The notes beneath the pieces are model-generated. The model saw only the letters and a list, made by a program, of their open reading frames with translations, did not search any database and had not been told where the DNA came from. The position numbers were made by a program, and so were the translations under genes. Shown one piece after another: positions 45,736 through 58,500 of a stretch of DNA of 62,356 nucleotides. Origin of the DNA: Gamarada debralockiae (lineage: Eukaryota; Ascomycota; Leotiomycetes; Helotiales; Hyphodiscaceae); the NCBI GenBank assembly GCA_002803225.1, contig NXFV01001434.1, forward strand, positions 1 through 62,356. Reading direction: 5' to 3'. Position 1 is the first letter of the stretch. Each line of letters opens with the position of its first letter.

Positions 45736-47779
45736 TTAGAAACTTTTATTCCAAATGCGCCGGGCTTGAGTATCATTCTTCTCGTCCCACTTTTGCGCCA
45801 AGACTTTTTCCAATTCGCGGACCGATTCTAGTAATGGTCCCAGCTCCATGCCTTCTGTGCTCACAATCCTGGATTTGACAAAGAATTTGAAGAATATGTA
45901 CATATAGTACTAGAAAGTGCCAGTGAAATACTTTCTTCAAGTTTCATCTTGAAATGGCGTACCCGCAAATATGGCAGTGTTGATGTAGTTGGTCAAGAAG
46001 TTTTGACGCTATGAAGTTTCCGGAGAAGAAGACATCAAAACCCTGGGGATTCATATTAGTCAGGATGAATCGGAGGGGAAAGATGGTAAAAAAGTACCCG
46101 AAAATGCGATGGCCAGTGATACAACCAAGAGCGTGGCCAGGCTGTATATGGTTGAAATGGACCTTTGTACGGAAGTTCTGCCAACCACTTCAGCTACTTT
46201 CTTAAAAAGGTTTTGAGGTGGAATCAAACTATCTCCCGTGATACCCCGTTTCCCCAAGGTGTGGTATAATCGAAGGTAAGTAACTTCAATAATAATCCAG
46301 CCAATGAGCCCTGCTACAGTCGTAATAATGACAAACTACCCGAACACAATAGACGCGTTATTGCTAATCGTAAGATACACTAAGAGAGACAGAATCAAAC
46401 TCAAACCCACGGCCAAAATTCCGAATCGATTGGAGCTCAAGAATCTTTTAGGAGCATCTCCATCTGAGCCCAAGAGTTCGCGCCGCAAGAAAGATGCAAG
46501 CTAAGCCACTGCCGATGGCTGATGTGCAGACCACTGCGTTGATTATAGATGGCAGTACCGATATATCTGCAGCTTGGAATGCGATTACAAAAGGAAGATT
46601 GAGCAGTAGTTCCTGACGAGTTCGACAGCGCTTTGTTGTCATAGAAATTACACTCTGTCAGCATTTGATGGAAATGTAGGGTTTGAGAGACAATACATGA
46701 TCAAGCCCATAATGAGGATGCTCAGGACATAAAGAAGAAGACTCGGTAAAAGGTTTTCTTGGTTATTTCCGGAATAACCTCGTGTGGATTCTGACTCTCC
46801 GTTCCAGAAAGCGCGACAACTTGGATGTTTCCGTAGCTGAAAGCAGTGCTGATAAACGATGACCAGAAGGCAAGGAATCTCCCAGTGTTGCCTTTGACGA
46901 GATAAGTTTGGAAACGTTCAGGTGGTTTCCAGTACCGGAATCCTATCCTATCGTGGTCTGGTCCTCCACCGAGATCAACGACAAGTCCAGCAATCATGAG
47001 GCCAATGATCAAAGCAATCTTCATGCACGAGAAGATGACTTTGGACTGGGGAAGAGATTAACCAGGAGGCATTCATTTAGGAGGGCTTACTTCACCATAT
47101 AATCGAATCCCACAGAAGCTTAGAGCTGCGATAACGAGGGAGATGGTGATCCAAACTGCGGGACTGATGGATGAGTCCCAAAACTGAACGAGAGTTACTG
47201 CAGCACTCAATTCGGCCGGGACCGAGATAACCATAGTGTACCCTAAAACAGTCAGTCGAATGTTTAGCCCCCAGAAGTTTCGATGGCAAACTTACAAAAG
47301 TTCCACCCTGTAGCTGCGCCTAGTGCTAGCTCAACAAAAGCGGTGACATGTCGCACAAATCCACCGTCACAGGCATAATGCTGTAATATCTCCCGCAGTG
47401 TACTGAAATGGTCGAGGAATCAGTTGTTGTCGGTAAGGTTTATTATATTTTGGTAACTCACGCTCACTCCCTCTGTCACCAAACCCATGAAGCTATAGGC
47501 CAGGAGAGCTCCGACAGATCCAGCTTTCGCGATCATCTCTCCTGAGCTTAGGAACAATCCCGTATCAATCATGCTAGTAATTGTAATCCTGTAGAACATC
47601 GGAGACTCAGCATATACTTCATTGGGAAGGACTTCGCAGTAATTACTCCTGAGATATGATTCAAGAGTAAAAACTCATGAAGCAACCTTGAACAGGAAAA
47701 AGTTATTCCACAATTATCTACATATTGATATTACGAGATCCCAGTTTTCTCTCGAGTGATGTTGGGATTCGAAAGGCAT
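45736..47779 (-). pseudogene. Amino-acid permease pseudogene
   Basis: Reading down the minus strand: MPFESQHHSRENWDL (47779), SMIDTGLFLSSGEMIAKAG and GALLAYSFMGLVTEGVS, then VWITISLVIAALSFCGIRLY with an intron to KVIFSCMKIALIIGLMIAGL, a long clean stretch SYGNIQVVALSGTESQNPHE, then frame changes through VLSILIMGLIMYCLSNPTFP, VIAFQAADISVLPSIINAVV, RFLSSNRFGILAVGLSLILS, a stop, VAGLIGWIIIEVTYLRLYHT and the tail ELEKVLAQKWDEKNDTQARR ending at 45736. This is the 12-helix AAT/YAT permease plan (APC superfamily) at about full length. At least three frameshifts and stops inactivate it. Confidence 0.85.
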
Positions 47780-48382
47780 GGTGGTCACGGGGAGCTGGTG
47801 TCTGAAGATACTCGGGGCCACTCGGTTGTCTAAGGAAAAGATGATGAAAGTTGTTGGCTCCCTAAAAACGTGGAGTTTTTAGCATTATAATGATTATATG
47901 CTTCTGAGTAAAAGGCAAGGATCGGCCTCAGCCAAAGGTGGGGGGTATCTACATCCCGTATCACGGTTTCTGTCTCCGAAAGCACTCAAGAGGGTATTAA
48001 ACCCGCAGATTTGGTCATATGAAATGCCTACGCTCTAAGGCCAAGATGCTTTTTTAAGCTCTTTGTTAATAATAAGTCGGCGTCTTAAAGGTAGGGACAA
48101 ATTGCGGAGCAATGTTATAACGCCTGTGGCAAGGGGGGCTAAGCGAGGCCGGCCCCCGGCAAATCCTCTCAATCAGTGCTGCTTGAATGAACAACGACAC
48201 AACAACCGAAGCTTAATCGTACTGAAGCTTAGCTATAGAAGCCATTTCAAACACTTCCTTTCTCAGTGTTCCCTCACAGCTGACTCCACCACTCCAATCA
48301 GAATCTTAACGCATTTCGGCCTCTTTCACGTGACTCGACAACTCGTCGACATCGGGACAGCTTTGGAGCAGAGCCATCCAGG
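47780..48382. other. Intergenic between divergent pseudogenes
   Basis: No gene seen. The permease relic and the reductase relic are transcribed away from each other across this 600-bp region, which would have held both promoters. Confidence 0.4.
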
Positions 48383-50390
48383 ATGACTGCCGAAACCACG
48401 AGACCGAATGGCGTGCAAGAATCTGCAAAAATTTCACATGTAAATATGATGACGGATACCATCATTGCGAACTTGCCTCCAGAAGCGCTTCGATCAATCG
48501 TTCGAAGCCTGCTTGGGATCGATGCTAAGATCACCCCGCATTCCATAACCTAGCCGTAAAGTACCTGCAGAATACGAATCCAACTTCAAAGCTGGTTCTT
48601 TTCATTCAAACTGCTGGTGCTTCTCCGGAAGCTTTGCCGCAGTTTCATGAATTTCGAAGGGGGTATCGATGTTTGATGGGTTGCGGTCAAGGTTTTGGAG
48701 CCCTTTAGGACTTGTCGGAGGTTCTTTGCCAGATCCAAGTGTGGGAATGGGACCAGTCAACGGGAGGGGAGAGATTTCTTGATGTTCTAGCAAATATCGA
48801 TAGTGATCTGGTCCAAGTGGCGACGGCAGTCCAGAAAGAGTTGACTACCCCAGCAGGCTTACGATTGATGAGTGAAACCGAAGTCAAGACGACCGAAAGT
48901 TTGAGAACGGTTCTTTTGAGCTGCAAAAGTCATACCGAGTCCAAAGGGCTTGGTTTGCCCTTTCAAAGAGGGTTGTCGCAACTGGAGGCGCTGCAAGGAC
49001 GGAAAAGCCAAAAGATACCCGCAGTCGCGCTGGCTTTCACATCTACTACGAGTAACTTAGAAACAATCAAACTTGGAGAGGCTGCTGTGCCGAGAATGTT
49101 CATGGGCTTGTGGCAGTTTCCAAGTCCGGCTTGGGAAACCGCTTCAAGATCAAAAGTCGATGTCCATTTTCGGAAACACGTCGATGCGGGATTTATAGCT
49201 TATGGTACGTAGATTTCCCGCTGAATTGAGTTTGTTCAGCAAATCACAGAATTATGTACTGAAAGTTGGGGTCTCAGACTTGGCGGATCACTACGGCGAC
49301 GCTGAAGTTACTTTTGTAAGTTTCTGGCACCACCCTTATTACGACACACTTTCTAATGTTAGGAGGGCCAATTCAGATCACTGCAGCCAGATTCGGATCA
49401 CATTTATGGTGCAACCAAATGGTGTGTTTTTGAGCCAGCCACGGTTTCCGAAGAATTGGTGAAGTCGAGCATTTAGAAAGACTCACAAATATAAACTCTG
49501 AGGGTGTCGAGCTATTGCAATTCCATTGGCAAGACGTGAGTCCTACTTAATTATCGCTGCAGTGAAGATTACTAAAATAAATACAGTACAACGATACTCA
49601 GTATATTAAAGCTGCGAAGTTGATCGAAGATGGTCGCCGAGTGAAGAACCTTGGACTTTGCAATTTCGACACGAAGCGTATGGACGTGATCTTGGAAAGT
49701 GGCATCAATATTGTGACAAATTAAGTTCAAGTAAGTCAGTGAAGAATTCCTTCTGTTGCCACGGACTTTGCAACAGACTGATATTTCTATAGTTTTCATT
49801 GATCGGCCTCCGACCTACATTCAAAATGGCAGATAGTTGCAGGAAGAATAAAGTGAAATTGTTACCATATAGGTCTCTTGTGAGCAATACCATCCCTGGA
49901 ATTGTTTTACAGGCGTTGATTTTGATAAGGGTGGCGGACTCCTTGCGGACCAATGGCATGGAAAACCTGCTCCAAATGTCTTTGATGAAAACATGACACC
50001 AAGTCATCGCAAGGTACTTGCAATTCCTCGTACTCTTGCCTCAAAAACCTCTCGAGCTCGACACCTATTGAGGACATTCTGAATCCTCTCTTGATCTTCC
50101 ACATCCAATTTGAAAGAGAACACTTTGCGATTGTCGTCAATGTGCTCGCTGATACCCATTCTAGCTCCAATAATGACTGCACCAACGCACCAACGAAGTC
50201 ATGATTCAGAACCCATCTGCTGGCCACAACTAACAGCGAAATGTTGTATTTCAGCCCAATTGCGGCAAGCACAGCCAACAGCTCCTGGAACAGCACCCAT
50301 CCACCCCAGACCATTATCATCTCTAAATACTAAAGAACATCAGTAGCGAAACTTTCACGGATGGGAGATTGCGGCTCGGAATATAGACAA
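48383..50390 (+). pseudogene. Aldo/keto reductase pseudogene with internal inversion
   Basis: An N-terminal domain of unknown function (IIANLPPEALRSIVRSLLG, YLQNTNPTSKLVLF, ANIDSDLVQVATAVQKELTT) precedes the reductase part: AAVPRMFMGLWQF, then across an intron DLADHYGDAE (the Asp/Tyr catalytic motif), VELLQFHWQD (the His motif), LIEDGRVKNLGLCNFDTKRM, LIGLRPTFKMADSCRK and WHGKPAPNVFDENMTPSHRK. Defects are a frameshift near 48540, TAG at 48706, a frameshift near 49470 and TAA at 49722 (where CAA would give VTNQVQ). The C-terminal part, from YLEMIMVWGGWVLFQ to ERFLRQEYEELQV, lies on the opposite strand at about 50014-50330. The last residues, MGDCGSEYRQ, are back on the plus strand to 50390. AKRs are NADPH-dependent oxidoreductases. 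Confidence 0.85.
50014..50330. other. Inverted gene segment (about 317 bp)
   Basis: The plus strand codes ...MTPSHRK up to 50013. The next reductase residues, YLEMIMVWGG, are coded on the minus strand from 50329 downward, and that reading ends at 50014. After 50331 the C-terminus resumes on the plus strand. Flipping the segment puts AAG next to TATTTAGAGATG and restores HRKYLEM. The ends carry the near-palindromic words GTAC and AATAC, a possible microhomology; no long inverted repeat flanks the breakpoints. Confidence 0.8.
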
Positions 50391-50699
50391 TAGTCATCGA
50401 AAATTATTTTCACAACGTTCACCGAGTCTCAAGTCTGAGTATGAACAGAGGGCTCCCTTACGTTCTCAAATGTATTGAGAAGTATTTAAAATAAAAGGGT
50501 CCGCGCGCGAGGAGGCTTCCAGGGATTAGTGAACTTTTTAGCGTAAGATCGCTAAAAGTTACAGGGTCTAACTTTCGACAACGGCAGTGGGGACATGAAC
50601 CTGTCGTCCAATTCACTCTCAACTCACATTGCTAGCAACTCGCAATTGTTCAGTTGGCTGGTAACTATGATGCTTCGAACCTTCTAGGTCTAGTCTGCG

Positions 50700-52600
50700 A
50701 TGGCTTCTAGAGCGGAGGAGGCGACAGTGAGTCAAGGCCTACGCCTCCCGCCGAGTCTAAGGTGAGTGCTGTCAGGCGCCTGGCGATGCTCGGTACTGGT
50801 TGATGACTTACTTTCAGCCAAATCGATTGCGTCCCATGCCGGAAGGCCAAGATGAAATGTAATCTCGGGGAGCCTGAGATACGCTGCCAATGGTGTCTCC
50901 GCAATCTCTGAATTGCGTGTTTGAGCAGCACCGCCGTGGGCGCAAGCCAGGAACAAGGTACAACCTTCCCTGGACTAGACTTTAGTATATATTAAACGTT
51001 AAACTACATGTGGGGTTGAGAAACATCCCCAAACTCAAGATTCATTCTCCAATGGACCAGAATCTAGCGAATCAGGTGATAATACTTGCTCCTCCACCTC
51101 TGACGGATCTGCTGTGAATCCAAATTCTCTCTCCCAGAATTCCAGTCAATCACAGAAAGCAAGTACAATAGCCCATGACTGGTCCTATTCGGAGATATGA
51201 AACATGCATGATAGCCTGCAGCTGGCGGAACTGTTGAGCAGAGAGGCCCAGACGGAAACTTCTTGCAGAATATTTTGTCTGTTCCCCAAACACAGTGACC
51301 TGGTCGAGAGACGCATAGCACAAAAGACGAAATTTCTAATCATAGTTCCCATGACTATAGAGTGGATGACCCGATAGCCCGTGGTATCCTGGCGTACTCT
51401 GTGGCCGTGGGACTTTTGACGAGTCTGTGTTTTCGGCACATTAAGGACTTGTGATCTGCTGATCCTATGGCTTTCAGTTTCATGAGATGCCATAATCCAT
51501 ATTTCAGTTAATTTGATCCCGATCTTTATAAATTCGAGGACGTACGGGGCAAATCATCTTTTATACTGTCCCCATTCTCGCCGCTGTAGCCAAAGCCTTT
51601 CATCCACCTCTATATTCATAGCTACGGTCTCATAGAGATATTTTACTAGGGTAAGCATTTAGCTGAGGCGATAAGTCAATCGAGGCATTACAAGCGACTT
51701 TGGTTCTTACATACTGGAAGGAGCCAGACGAGACAAGAACATGGCTGTTTATCGGGTACGCCATCCGAATGTGCCTCGAGCTTGGCTTTCACGAGCTGGA
51801 GGCCAGCAACAGGGATGAAGGAAACTTTCAAGACGAGGCCTCCGCAAGAGAAGTGAGAAATATTGAGAGAACATGGCTTGTTCTCTTCGTCTATGACAGA
51901 AGGTATGGCGTCCCTGAGATTGCGTGAGCAAGCACTGATCCTCCCAACTAGTATCAGGTCACAAATAGGAAATCCGTGGATAATCGAACAGAATGATCTC
52001 ATCAAGAGCGCCGATCGATGGTATGTTCACCTGATAGCAGCACCTGGCGTTGATGCCTTGCTTTCAGCGTTCGTCCGACTTTGTATCATTTACAGCGCCA
52101 TTCTCGAGCATCGTCTTCTGCTTTCGTTCAGAGATGAGTTGTTGAATAGACAGTCGGAAAGGCTCATCTCGGGATTCAATATAGATATTGTGAGTTGGAT
52201 AGACGAGTGGCTGATGCCACTCGAAAATGGGAAGTTTTCTCTTTCAAATATTCCGCTCTCTCGCTAATTATTGACAGATGTTGAAAACGCTCCATTCCAA
52301 CGTTTCCTCATCAAATTCTACGGGTTTGGTCTCTGTCTGTTATTGAACTCGATTCCATCGCATGAATCATTGAGCGACTCGAAGAAAGGAGTACCAATTC
52401 CGCGACACACTCTGCTGTTGTGTTAGAACAATGCCGGGGAATGCTGGATCAGATCTCAAAGGATTTTGAACGACTGAAACTGCTCTACTTTGCACAAGAC
52501 TCGGGTCACGTCACCAGGATGTGTCAGAATTCATGACGGTCAGAAACTTTGGAAAGACCGTATCTCACCACAACAACTTTTTGAAGAAAAATTAAGTTAA
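50700..52600 (+). pseudogene. Zn(II)2Cys6 transcription factor pseudogene
   Basis: Exon 1 starts MASRAEEATVSQGLRLPPSL (ATG 50700). After a 50-60-bp intron the cluster reads CVPCRKAKMKCNLGEPEIRC, then QWCLRNL, a TGA, and in another frame CVFEQHRRGRKPGT, giving all six zinc-binding cysteines and the basic linker of a Gal4-type DNA-binding domain. A Ser-rich linker follows (SGDNTCSSTSDGSAVNPNSL). The middle-homology region begins at LVLTYWKEPDETRTWLFIG and YAIRMCLELGFHELEAS, crosses an intron at VYDRS and runs to WLMPLENGKFSL. TAA at 52265 interrupts LLTDVENAPFQRFLIKFYGF. At least one frameshift and two stops inactivate it. The regulated pathway is unknown; neighbours suggest a catabolic cluster. 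Confidence 0.8.
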
Positions 52601-53145
52601 CTATGCGATTCTGCACTATCGGCAGTACAAATCACATAAACATCTTAATTGTTTATTTCGAAAGTTGAGAGTTTTGTTTTGGTTTGAAGAATTTCCGGCC
52701 GTCACGAGTAGTGTCACCACTTGTGCGTTATGACTGCGTATGCGGTAATATTTCTCATCAAGGTAGCCCCAAATAATCACCTTTCCATAGAACTAAACTG
52801 ACCCGCTGAACAGTTGTTGCTCTCAATGTCCACTAAGCTTCGGATGGAGCTCTGAGAAACAGCTATTACCGCGATTCGAAATGCAGGCAACGTTTTCAAA
52901 GAACAGTGTGCGACTACAAAAACGGGTTGCGCTCTGCAAGCCAAGTTCTTGGGAATCTGCTTTCGAAGTACGACAACATTCGCCCCAGCATGGAGTCAAC
53001 TTCAGCCTCTCCAAATATGATACATATGTTCCGTTTCTTTGGGTTGAAGTTCCGTCAGCATGACATGGAGAATTATATTGGACTTTTTATGAAATATCTG
53101 TCAAATAGCTCGGTACACTTTGTCGTTCACTTCCTTTGTCCCGAT
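52601..53145. other. Intergenic
   Basis: No supported gene between the two convergent pseudogenes. Confidence 0.4.
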
Positions 53146-54981
53146 TTACAACCCCAACTCCTTTAATATCACTCGCTTTGTGCAACCATATCTTCTCCGC
53201 CTCAGGCGTGAACGCGTAAACGTCCCAAAATAATCCACCTCATCCATCTCTCCAACTCCTCTCGACTCATCAAACACATTCAACACCCAATACACCAAGA
53301 AACTATCACAAACCCCAGTGGGAATGCCAGGTAATATAATTCCATCAAATATTTCGCAACCACGATCTTGGGATTCACGGCGTTGATGAACCCAGGCATC
53401 TGTGTCGCCCATCCCACCACCCACGCCACAAACGACCGATAATTGATTCCTTTAGTGTAGTAGTATATTCTAGATTTGTGATGGTCGTAGAGATCAGTGA
53501 GTTTGATGCGCCGATGGCGGATAAACCAGTAGCGGCAGATTTGTATCCCGCACATTGGGCTGAGAAAAACTGAGTAGGCGAACATGACGTTGATGAACGT
53601 CCTTGCACTACTCAACAGTTCCCATGGACACATCGCAATGCTGATAATCAACCCAATATATGCTCCTCGACGAATATTGATGTACTTGGGGAAGAGACCT
53701 GAAAGATCCATACCTGTTGAGAAAGGATTGTCGATATGTTGATGGCAAGTTGGCAGACCATAAGTCCATGCCTGCGAAAAACACTGCTGAGAGGGTGCCG
53801 GACGAGTAGGGGTCAGAGAGCTATTGCAGGACAATGTTGGTGGGTTCCAGATTGCTCTACTATAGAGACTTGTGTTGCGGAGGAGGTGAGGCAGCCGAAG
53901 AGAGGCATTATAGCTCCGAAACTGAGGATCGAAAACCATTGGCCGAACACTTGGTCGCCAGGATGATGGGCGAAGCGGGAATAATCTGGCTGGTTTGCTA
54001 TTATTTGTTAGACGGAATTGGGAACTCCGCAGGAATTATTGAGACATTCACCCAACCCTACTGCGATAGATCCTATGACTGTCGTGACGCCTTTCACGTT
54101 CGCCCATCCAAGGTCCGATCACGATGAAGCCGTGGCCCGAGCTGACAGAAGTGGTCCCGCACCATGAACTGCCGAAAGCGCCCAGATCATTATCGAGACC
54201 AAGGTGACGAATGAGATGGCATTTATTGTGATGAAAAGCTTCTTCATTTTGTCCAGTGGCATTTAGAGCATTGGAATTGTGATAAGGTTATAACCAACCC
54301 AACCGATGAATTGAGCCGTGGTCATATTGGCACTTTCCGGGAAGTGGTTCTTCATATAGTGAAACGAAGGAAACATTGCACCCAAAACAGCAGTAATGCA
54401 AAGACTCCTGTCCAGGACTGAACGGAAGACCAAACAAGTCCAAGGAGGATTCGTTGAACGAGCACGAGGTAGGATCCATACATTCCCCACATTACTCGAG
54501 CGTAGACTGGAAATCCAAGGTGCCAATCTGCTCCCACGTATCCGTTTATGATTACGACTGCTGTGATGATGATTTTTCCGAGGATTGTAGCGATCACAGC
54601 TTGCTAGACTGAGAGGCCGACTACGACGAGGGAAGAACCCACCCGCCAATTGCTCGGGCACTAGCTATTGTCAGAAATGGAAGACGCTGCAGGAATCTGT
54701 AACTTACGATCTGGTTGATTGCTTAAAATGAGAAGAAAGCTAACTTTCCCCATTGCGTCGCGAGGGTGACTTTGGACGAATGTCATCATTCATCTACGGG
54801 ATGAAGATGTGCCTTTTGCCACCGGCACTTGCAGGAGTTCGATAAATTTTGAAGCCTTCATTGGATTCAGTCTTCTTCGCCTAGTCATTGAACGCAAACA
54901 TCTCCGAAGAAAATAGGATTGAGAAGTATTGAGGGTATTCTGAAGACAGAGGGGTAGCGACTGCCGGTCTACATCATTCAC
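53146..54981 (-). pseudogene. NCS1-family permease pseudogene (uracil/allantoin/hydantoin type)
   Basis: Order on the minus strand: ASKFIELLQVPVAKGTSSSR, MNDDIRPK, WGKLAFFSF (then TAA where Trp would fit) and AINQI, VIATILGKIIITAVVIINGY, GADWHLGFPVYARVMWGMYG, MTTAQFIGWVGYNLITIPML, MDLSGLFPKYINIRRGAYIG, RTFINVMFAYSVFLSPMCGI, GINYRSFVAWVVGWATQMPG and a tail VYWVLNVFDESRGVGEMDEV in another frame. GADWHLGFPVYARVMWG and the FPKYINIRRG block are characteristic of the Fur4/Dal4 group of nucleobase:cation symporters. At least three frame changes plus stops of the TGG-to-TAG/TAA type mark it as dead. It is divergent from the hydantoinase gene with 564 bp between starts. Confidence 0.85.
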
Positions 54982-55545
54982 CCCATCTTTGGAAGCTTAT
55001 TTTTGACTAGTCGCCCGACGCGTGCAAACTTTTGATAACCAAACTTCAAACGACACTTGATAGGAACCCGACTGACTGACCGCGGGGCCGAAGGCAATTG
55101 AACATGGCCGTAGATGTGGATTGGCCGATCAGGATGATGAAGGTGGTGGCCGATCGAGGGGAGAAGTTGGAGGACATCGGCCGCGGCACCGCGGAAAGCA
55201 ATGCAATCTCGCTAAATGCCCCCAATTTCCAGCTGATGTTCCCATCTTTGAACATCTTCTCAACGCCCAGGAAGAAGATTGGGCGACGAGTTGGTCTCCA
55301 TATATGTTGGCCAAACTAAATGGGCGAGAAGTCTCGTTGCCGGGTAGATAATTGTCGACCTACTTCTCAACGAGGAACTTATTTGCAGCCACAACATGTT
55401 TACCGCGGTCTGACGTCTTCAGTCTTCCTCTCTCGTAATCTCGTTCTGGCACTTAGTTCCTTCAGTCTTTGCTCACCCCTTTCAACGGGTTTCAAATAGC
55501 AGAAATTGGTCTTTCATTTGTTGCAAAGTGATCAAATATCTCAAA
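54982..55545. promoter_or_regulatory. Divergent promoter region with GATA-type sites
   Basis: Lies between the NCS1 permease relic and the hydantoinase gene. Matches to HGATAR, the binding core of AreA/NIT2 nitrogen regulators, occur at 55033-55038 (TGATAA), 55058-55063 (TGATAG) and 55346-55351 (AGATAA). About one to two matches are expected by chance in this length on both strands, so regulation by nitrogen is only a suggestion. Confidence 0.3.
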
Positions 55546-58500
55546 ATGAGTAGCATAACAGTTCAGAAGACCCTTCGAATTGGTGTCGACGTTGGCGGAA
55601 CGAACACGTGACTTTCCCTCTCAGTCTCTGATTGAATATGATGCTGACCTATCCACAGAGATGCAGTGATTCTCGATCCGAATTTATCACACATTCCAGA
55701 TCGAGGCATTCTCTCCCAGCAGAAAACTCCAACGACGAGTCCCAATGTTACTGACGGCATCGAGACGGCAGTGCGAAGTGTCCTCGAACAATCTAAAATC
55801 GACAGAAACAGAATCACATGTCTCACGATCGGAACAACTCATTTCGTGAATGCGATTGTAGAAAATGATTCGAGGCGATTGTCCAAAGTGGCCATCGTTC
55901 GACTGTCGAAGAGCTTCACCAAGGAGATTCCCCCATTCTCGGATTTTCCTCCTGCCTTGAAGCAGATCATGAATGGATACTATTGCTTTATTTCTGGAGG
56001 TAAGGAAACACCAAGTCTCTGTTGGAAAACTATCTGAAATGTCAGGACTTCATATCGATGGCTCGGAAGAAGCGCCAATTGTCGAGTCCGAAGTCGTCGA
56101 GCAGTGCCATGAAATCAAGCGACTCGGCATCGAAGCAGTCGTCGTTTCAGGTGTCTTTTCACCAATCGACGAGCACTTCAAGCAAGAGGACCATGTTCGG
56201 AGAATCATTCAAAGGGAGCTTCCCGGCGTGGATATCGTTTGCTCATCTGAAGTCTCCAACATAGGTTTCCTAGAGCGAGAGAATGCCGCCATTCTCAATG
56301 CTTCGATTCTCAAGTTCGCAAGAAAGACAATCAAAGGATTCAAAGCAGCGATGAAAAGATTGGATTTACATTGCGCTTTGTATCTGACCCAGAACGATGG
56401 GACGTTGATTGATGCGCCGGCTGCTGCGAGTCTGCCGATTCGAACTTTCTCCAGCGGACCTACCAATTCGATGCGGGGCGCTGCTTACCTTGGCCTCTCG
56501 GCCCTTTCACAAACTGAGAAGAAGACTTCGACGATTGTGGTAGATGTTGGTGGTACTACAACAGGTATATGAGTTCCCATTGAGTATCACCATGATGTAA
56601 TACAATACTGATATTTTTAAGATGTTGGCGTTCTGCTACCATCTGGCTTTCCTCGTCAAGCTGCAGCCTATGTCGAAGTTGCTGGAGTCAAGATCAATTT
56701 CTCCATGCCTCATGTCGGATCAATTGGGCTTGGAGGTGGATCAATTGTTCGAATCAAAGATGGCGACGTGTCAGTTGGTCCAGACTCAGTAGGACATTAT
56801 TTGACAACGAAAGCAAAGGTCTTCGGCGGTGATGTTCTCACAGCAACAGACATCGCAGTAGCATCTGGCGAGGGTATCGGAGACTCGAGTCAAGTCAAAG
56901 ACCTCTCTTTATCTTCAGTCATCTCTGCTCAGGCACGAATCAAAGCATTGCTGGAAAGAGTTGTGGACCAAATGAAAACGTCGCCCGACCCACTACCAGT
57001 CCTTCTTGTTGGAGGTGGATCCGTTATCTGCCCGAAGGCAATTGCAGGAGCCTCAGAAGTCATGCAACCACCGTTCCACTCAGTTGCAAACGCCGTTGGT
57101 GCCGCGATTTCGAAGATCGGCGGGACGATTGATATGATTCAAAGTACGGCGGAGCAATCCATTGGACAAATCGTGGAGAAGGCGAAAGCAATGGCTATTG
57201 AACGCACAATTGCAGCCGGGGCGAAACCCGAAACCATCACTTTGGCCGAAGTTGATGCCATTCCTTTGCAATATGTTGCTAATCAAGTTCGAGTTATTGC
57301 ACGAGCAGTAGGGGAGTTCTTACCTGATCCATTCACATCGAACATTCTTCCCAGTGAACTTGACGCAGAGGACGAAGAAGTTTACGCCGAAGAAGTAGCC
57401 AAGGAATCCAAGACTCTAATCGAGGATCCACGACCCATCGTTGATGTCGATACTTACCGCCCCATCGTCGTGAACAACTCCGAAACGGGACATCCGGAGT
57501 GGTTTGTCTCAGAAACCGACGTCGAGTGGCTCGCAGATGGGTGTTACGTTCTGGGGTGTGCAGGTGGCGGCTCCCCCTTCTCCGAGTACATCAAATTGCG
57601 CGATCTCATACGTGCTGGTCACACAATCCGCATCATTGATTCAAGTGCCATGAAAGAAGACGAGCTCGTCTACTGGGGTGGTCATATGGGCAGCCCTGCT
57701 GTCTCAAACGAGCGCTTATCCGCCAACGAAACAGTGGAAGCAATGACTGAACTTATGGAGTATCTCCATCACGACTCTTTCGATGCCGTAATGAGTCTAG
57801 AGATTGGTGGAGCGAATGGATTACAGCCTTTGTTGGCGGGAAGTTCGAAGTTCTTTGATCGGCCGACTGTGGATGCTGATTGGATGGGGAGAGCTTATCC
57901 CACATACTGGCAAACTACTCTCTGCGTCTACGAAACTGGACAGCTCGTTCCATGCGCGATTGCTTCTGGTGATGGGAAGTCAATTCTCATGACGAAGACC
58001 ACAAATGATGAAATCGTGGACCGAGCACTTCGAGCTTCATGCACAGAAATGGGAAGTCGAGTAGGCTTGGCAGCTAAGCCAACCACGAAAGAGAAAGTCA
58101 TAAAGTACTCAGTCCTAAACACCATAAGTTTATCCTGGAGAATTGGCCGCTGTATTGCTAGAGCTAAATCGCACAGTACAACTAGCGCTATCGCAGAGCA
58201 AATCATCGACGAAGTGGGCGGTCCCGAATCAGCAAAAGTTCTCTTTCGCGGCAAGATCACCGGCGTCGAGCGACGACTATGGAAAGGGCATTCATATGGC
58301 GAGATTACAATTCAGCAGATTGCCGAAGAAGAACTCGAATCCTCAGGTCACATGAATACCGTAGCAGTCGGAGGTGTGCTCAAAATTCCTTTCAAGAACG
58401 AGAATATATATGCAAAGCATGTGAAAGATGATGGGACTGAGGAATATGTAGCGATGGTACCAGATCTGATTGCGGTACTTGATATGCAGAGTGGGAAAGC

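Noticed and set aside
54982..55545. Strong nitrogen-regulated bidirectional promoter
   Set aside because: Three GATA words are only slightly above chance; kept as a weak regulatory note, not a finding.
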